From NCBI GenBank assembly GCA_023212695.1, contig JALCCG010000005.1, forward strand, positions 124,491 through 188,490: a stretch of DNA of 64,000 nt, given 5' to 3'. The notes under the pieces are model-generated. The model worked only from the letters and a program-made list of their open reading frames with translations, was not told where the DNA came from and did no database searches. Positions 62,808-64,000 of the stretch are shown piece after piece (position 1 is the first letter of the stretch; each line of letters starts with the position of its first letter). Position numbers and translations under genes: made by a program. The DNA comes from Sporisorium sorghi. Its lineage: Eukaryota > Basidiomycota > Ustilaginomycetes > Ustilaginales > Ustilaginaceae.

Positions 62808-63259
62808 GCTGCTGATGTGATGGGTGAGGTTGCAAGCAAGGCAATGGATCCGATGGGCAGAGGATAGACAGCGGGTCGAAACTTGCTTGCTGGGTGCAGT
62901 GGTCCTGTTAAGTAGTCGAGTCGAGATGGAGCAATGCCGCAGAGCTGATGGCGAGAGCGTTTGTATGGCTTCGGACACTTCTGTCGGAGAAAGGCTGCGA
63001 GCAAGATGGTGGGGACGTCGTTCCGAATGAGTTCGGGAAGCAGAGCCCCTAAAAAGCAGCTTCAAGTCGCGGAAACGAAGTCGATCTGAGCGCACGAAGA
63101 AAGTGAAGCGGTGGTTCCGCTTTGGTCACTGTAGAGGTGCGTGCGTCGAGAAGTGGGCGGAACGTTGAATGAAGTAGAAGAAGAAAGGATGTGTCGGAGG
63201 AGCAGAAGCTGATGAGCCTGCAGCTCTGTTCACTTTGTTCATTCGAAGGCGTCCTGCAA

Positions 63260-63301
<42 letters not shown>

Positions 63302-64000
63302 AGCCTTCGGATCATTGGGCCGACCTCTTCAACGAACGAGAGCAGCAGTTGCAGCGCCAGACTGATGAAACTTGTGACATCTCTTGCAACAAAGGTACCG
63401 AGCTGCTCGGAGCGTTTTCGCCGCTTCTTTTTCCTCCCCAAAAAGGGACATCCCATCCGCAAGCTTAACGAGAGCTGCTTCTCGGAGCCTTTTTCAAAAT
63501 TAATTTCGATGAAAAACGCCTTTCAACCCTGAAATTCCAGAGCGGTGAGAAAGTCTCCAGGCTCTCTTTTCTGTTCCTATTCTTTGCTCTTGTCCTCGCC
63601 ATCAGCCAGCCTTGCGTGTCGGAAACAAGTCGGAAAGGAGCCGCTGCAACAGACGACGCCAAGAGACAAGTCGCATCTGCCGAATGCTTCTCATCCGCCT
63701 CGGCCTGTTGCCGATCCTATCAACGAACCAAGACAACCACACACACACACACACACAAACAACTTCAAAGCAAGCTTCGATTGCGCCAACTGACTGGTGA
63801 ACAAGCTTTCGACAACTGGCGGACGCGACATTTGGCCTGGCGTGCTGCTGATGAATGCGACGGTCCCTTTTTCTGAGGATAGAATTGGCTAGTGACGGAG
63901 AGACATATCGAGCTGGTCGTGCAGGTAAGGTGTGGCGGTGTGAGGTCGAGGCACCAGCTGAACCGAGTCAAACGACAGATCGCGATGGCTCGGTAGCATT
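62808..64000. promoter_or_regulatory. Upstream region of the Ctr gene and window end
   Basis: 1193 bp with no supported gene up to the window edge. It holds a CT run (63264-63299) and a CA run (63739-63757). I could not point to a convincing copper-response element. Confidence 0.5.

Noticed and set aside
62808..63100. Copper-response (Cuf1-type) element before the Ctr gene
   Set aside because: Only partial GCTG- or GAGCA-containing matches were found; too weak to call.
1..64000. CRISPR array, bacterial-type operon, phage or intact transposon
   Set aside because: No regularly spaced repeats, ribosome binding sites, transposase, reverse transcriptase or integrase motifs were seen; the window is fungal nuclear DNA.

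Overview
The window looks like euchromatin from a basidiomycete smut fungus (Ustilaginomycetes, probably Ustilaginaceae). The evidence is moderately GC-rich DNA, mostly intron-poor genes with short introns (about 70-165 nt, GTGAGT/GTAAGT donors and CTRAC-type branch sites), abundant CT, CAG and homopolymer microsatellites, and proteins of smut type (Rua1-C domain regulator, BIM1-like copper protein, Ser/Gln-rich regulators). No database search was possible; names rest on recognised motifs and family knowledge.

Layout. Positions 1-8686 hold no gene I can support and end in a CT-rich leader before a Rua1-C-domain regulator (8687-10981). Then follow an HDEL-tailed thioredoxin/PDI protein (minus) diverging from a PPR-like mitochondrial protein (plus), a decayed methyltransferase gene ending against an intron-containing tRNA-Glu(CTC), a sterol O-acyltransferase, and a 601-aa unknown. 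Next come the Hsp70-like Ssz1 (minus) diverging from RNase H2 subunit C (plus), a five-exon and very divergent histone H4-like gene, a phospholipase/carboxylesterase-like protein with no nucleophilic Ser, a MoaD-type molybdopterin synthase small subunit, Sgt2, Mps1 kinase, an amidase, and a secreted multicopper oxidase with a long Ser/Thr/Asp tail. The right third carries HMG-CoA synthase, U2AF large subunit diverging from Prp40, the PP2A B subunit Cdc55/PR55, a BIM1/X325-like GPI protein, a small mitochondrial protein, a LUFS/LisH (Flo8/Som1-like) regulator interrupted by an in-frame TAG, Vps9 and a Ctr copper transporter.

Functional links. HMG-CoA synthase makes and the sterol acyltransferase esterifies products of the sterol pathway. 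U2AF and Prp40, both early spliceosome factors, share a 304-bp divergent promoter. PDI, Ssz1 and Sgt2 act in protein folding and targeting. The BIM1-like protein, the Ctr transporter and the multicopper oxidase all concern copper. Most of the window is housekeeping. The most unusual items are the H4-like gene (microexon, tail without the canonical acetylation lysines), the stop codon that splits the LUFS regulator, a very compact MoaD/esterase/H4-like locus, and an AT-rich island with repeated TGTATCAG motifs.
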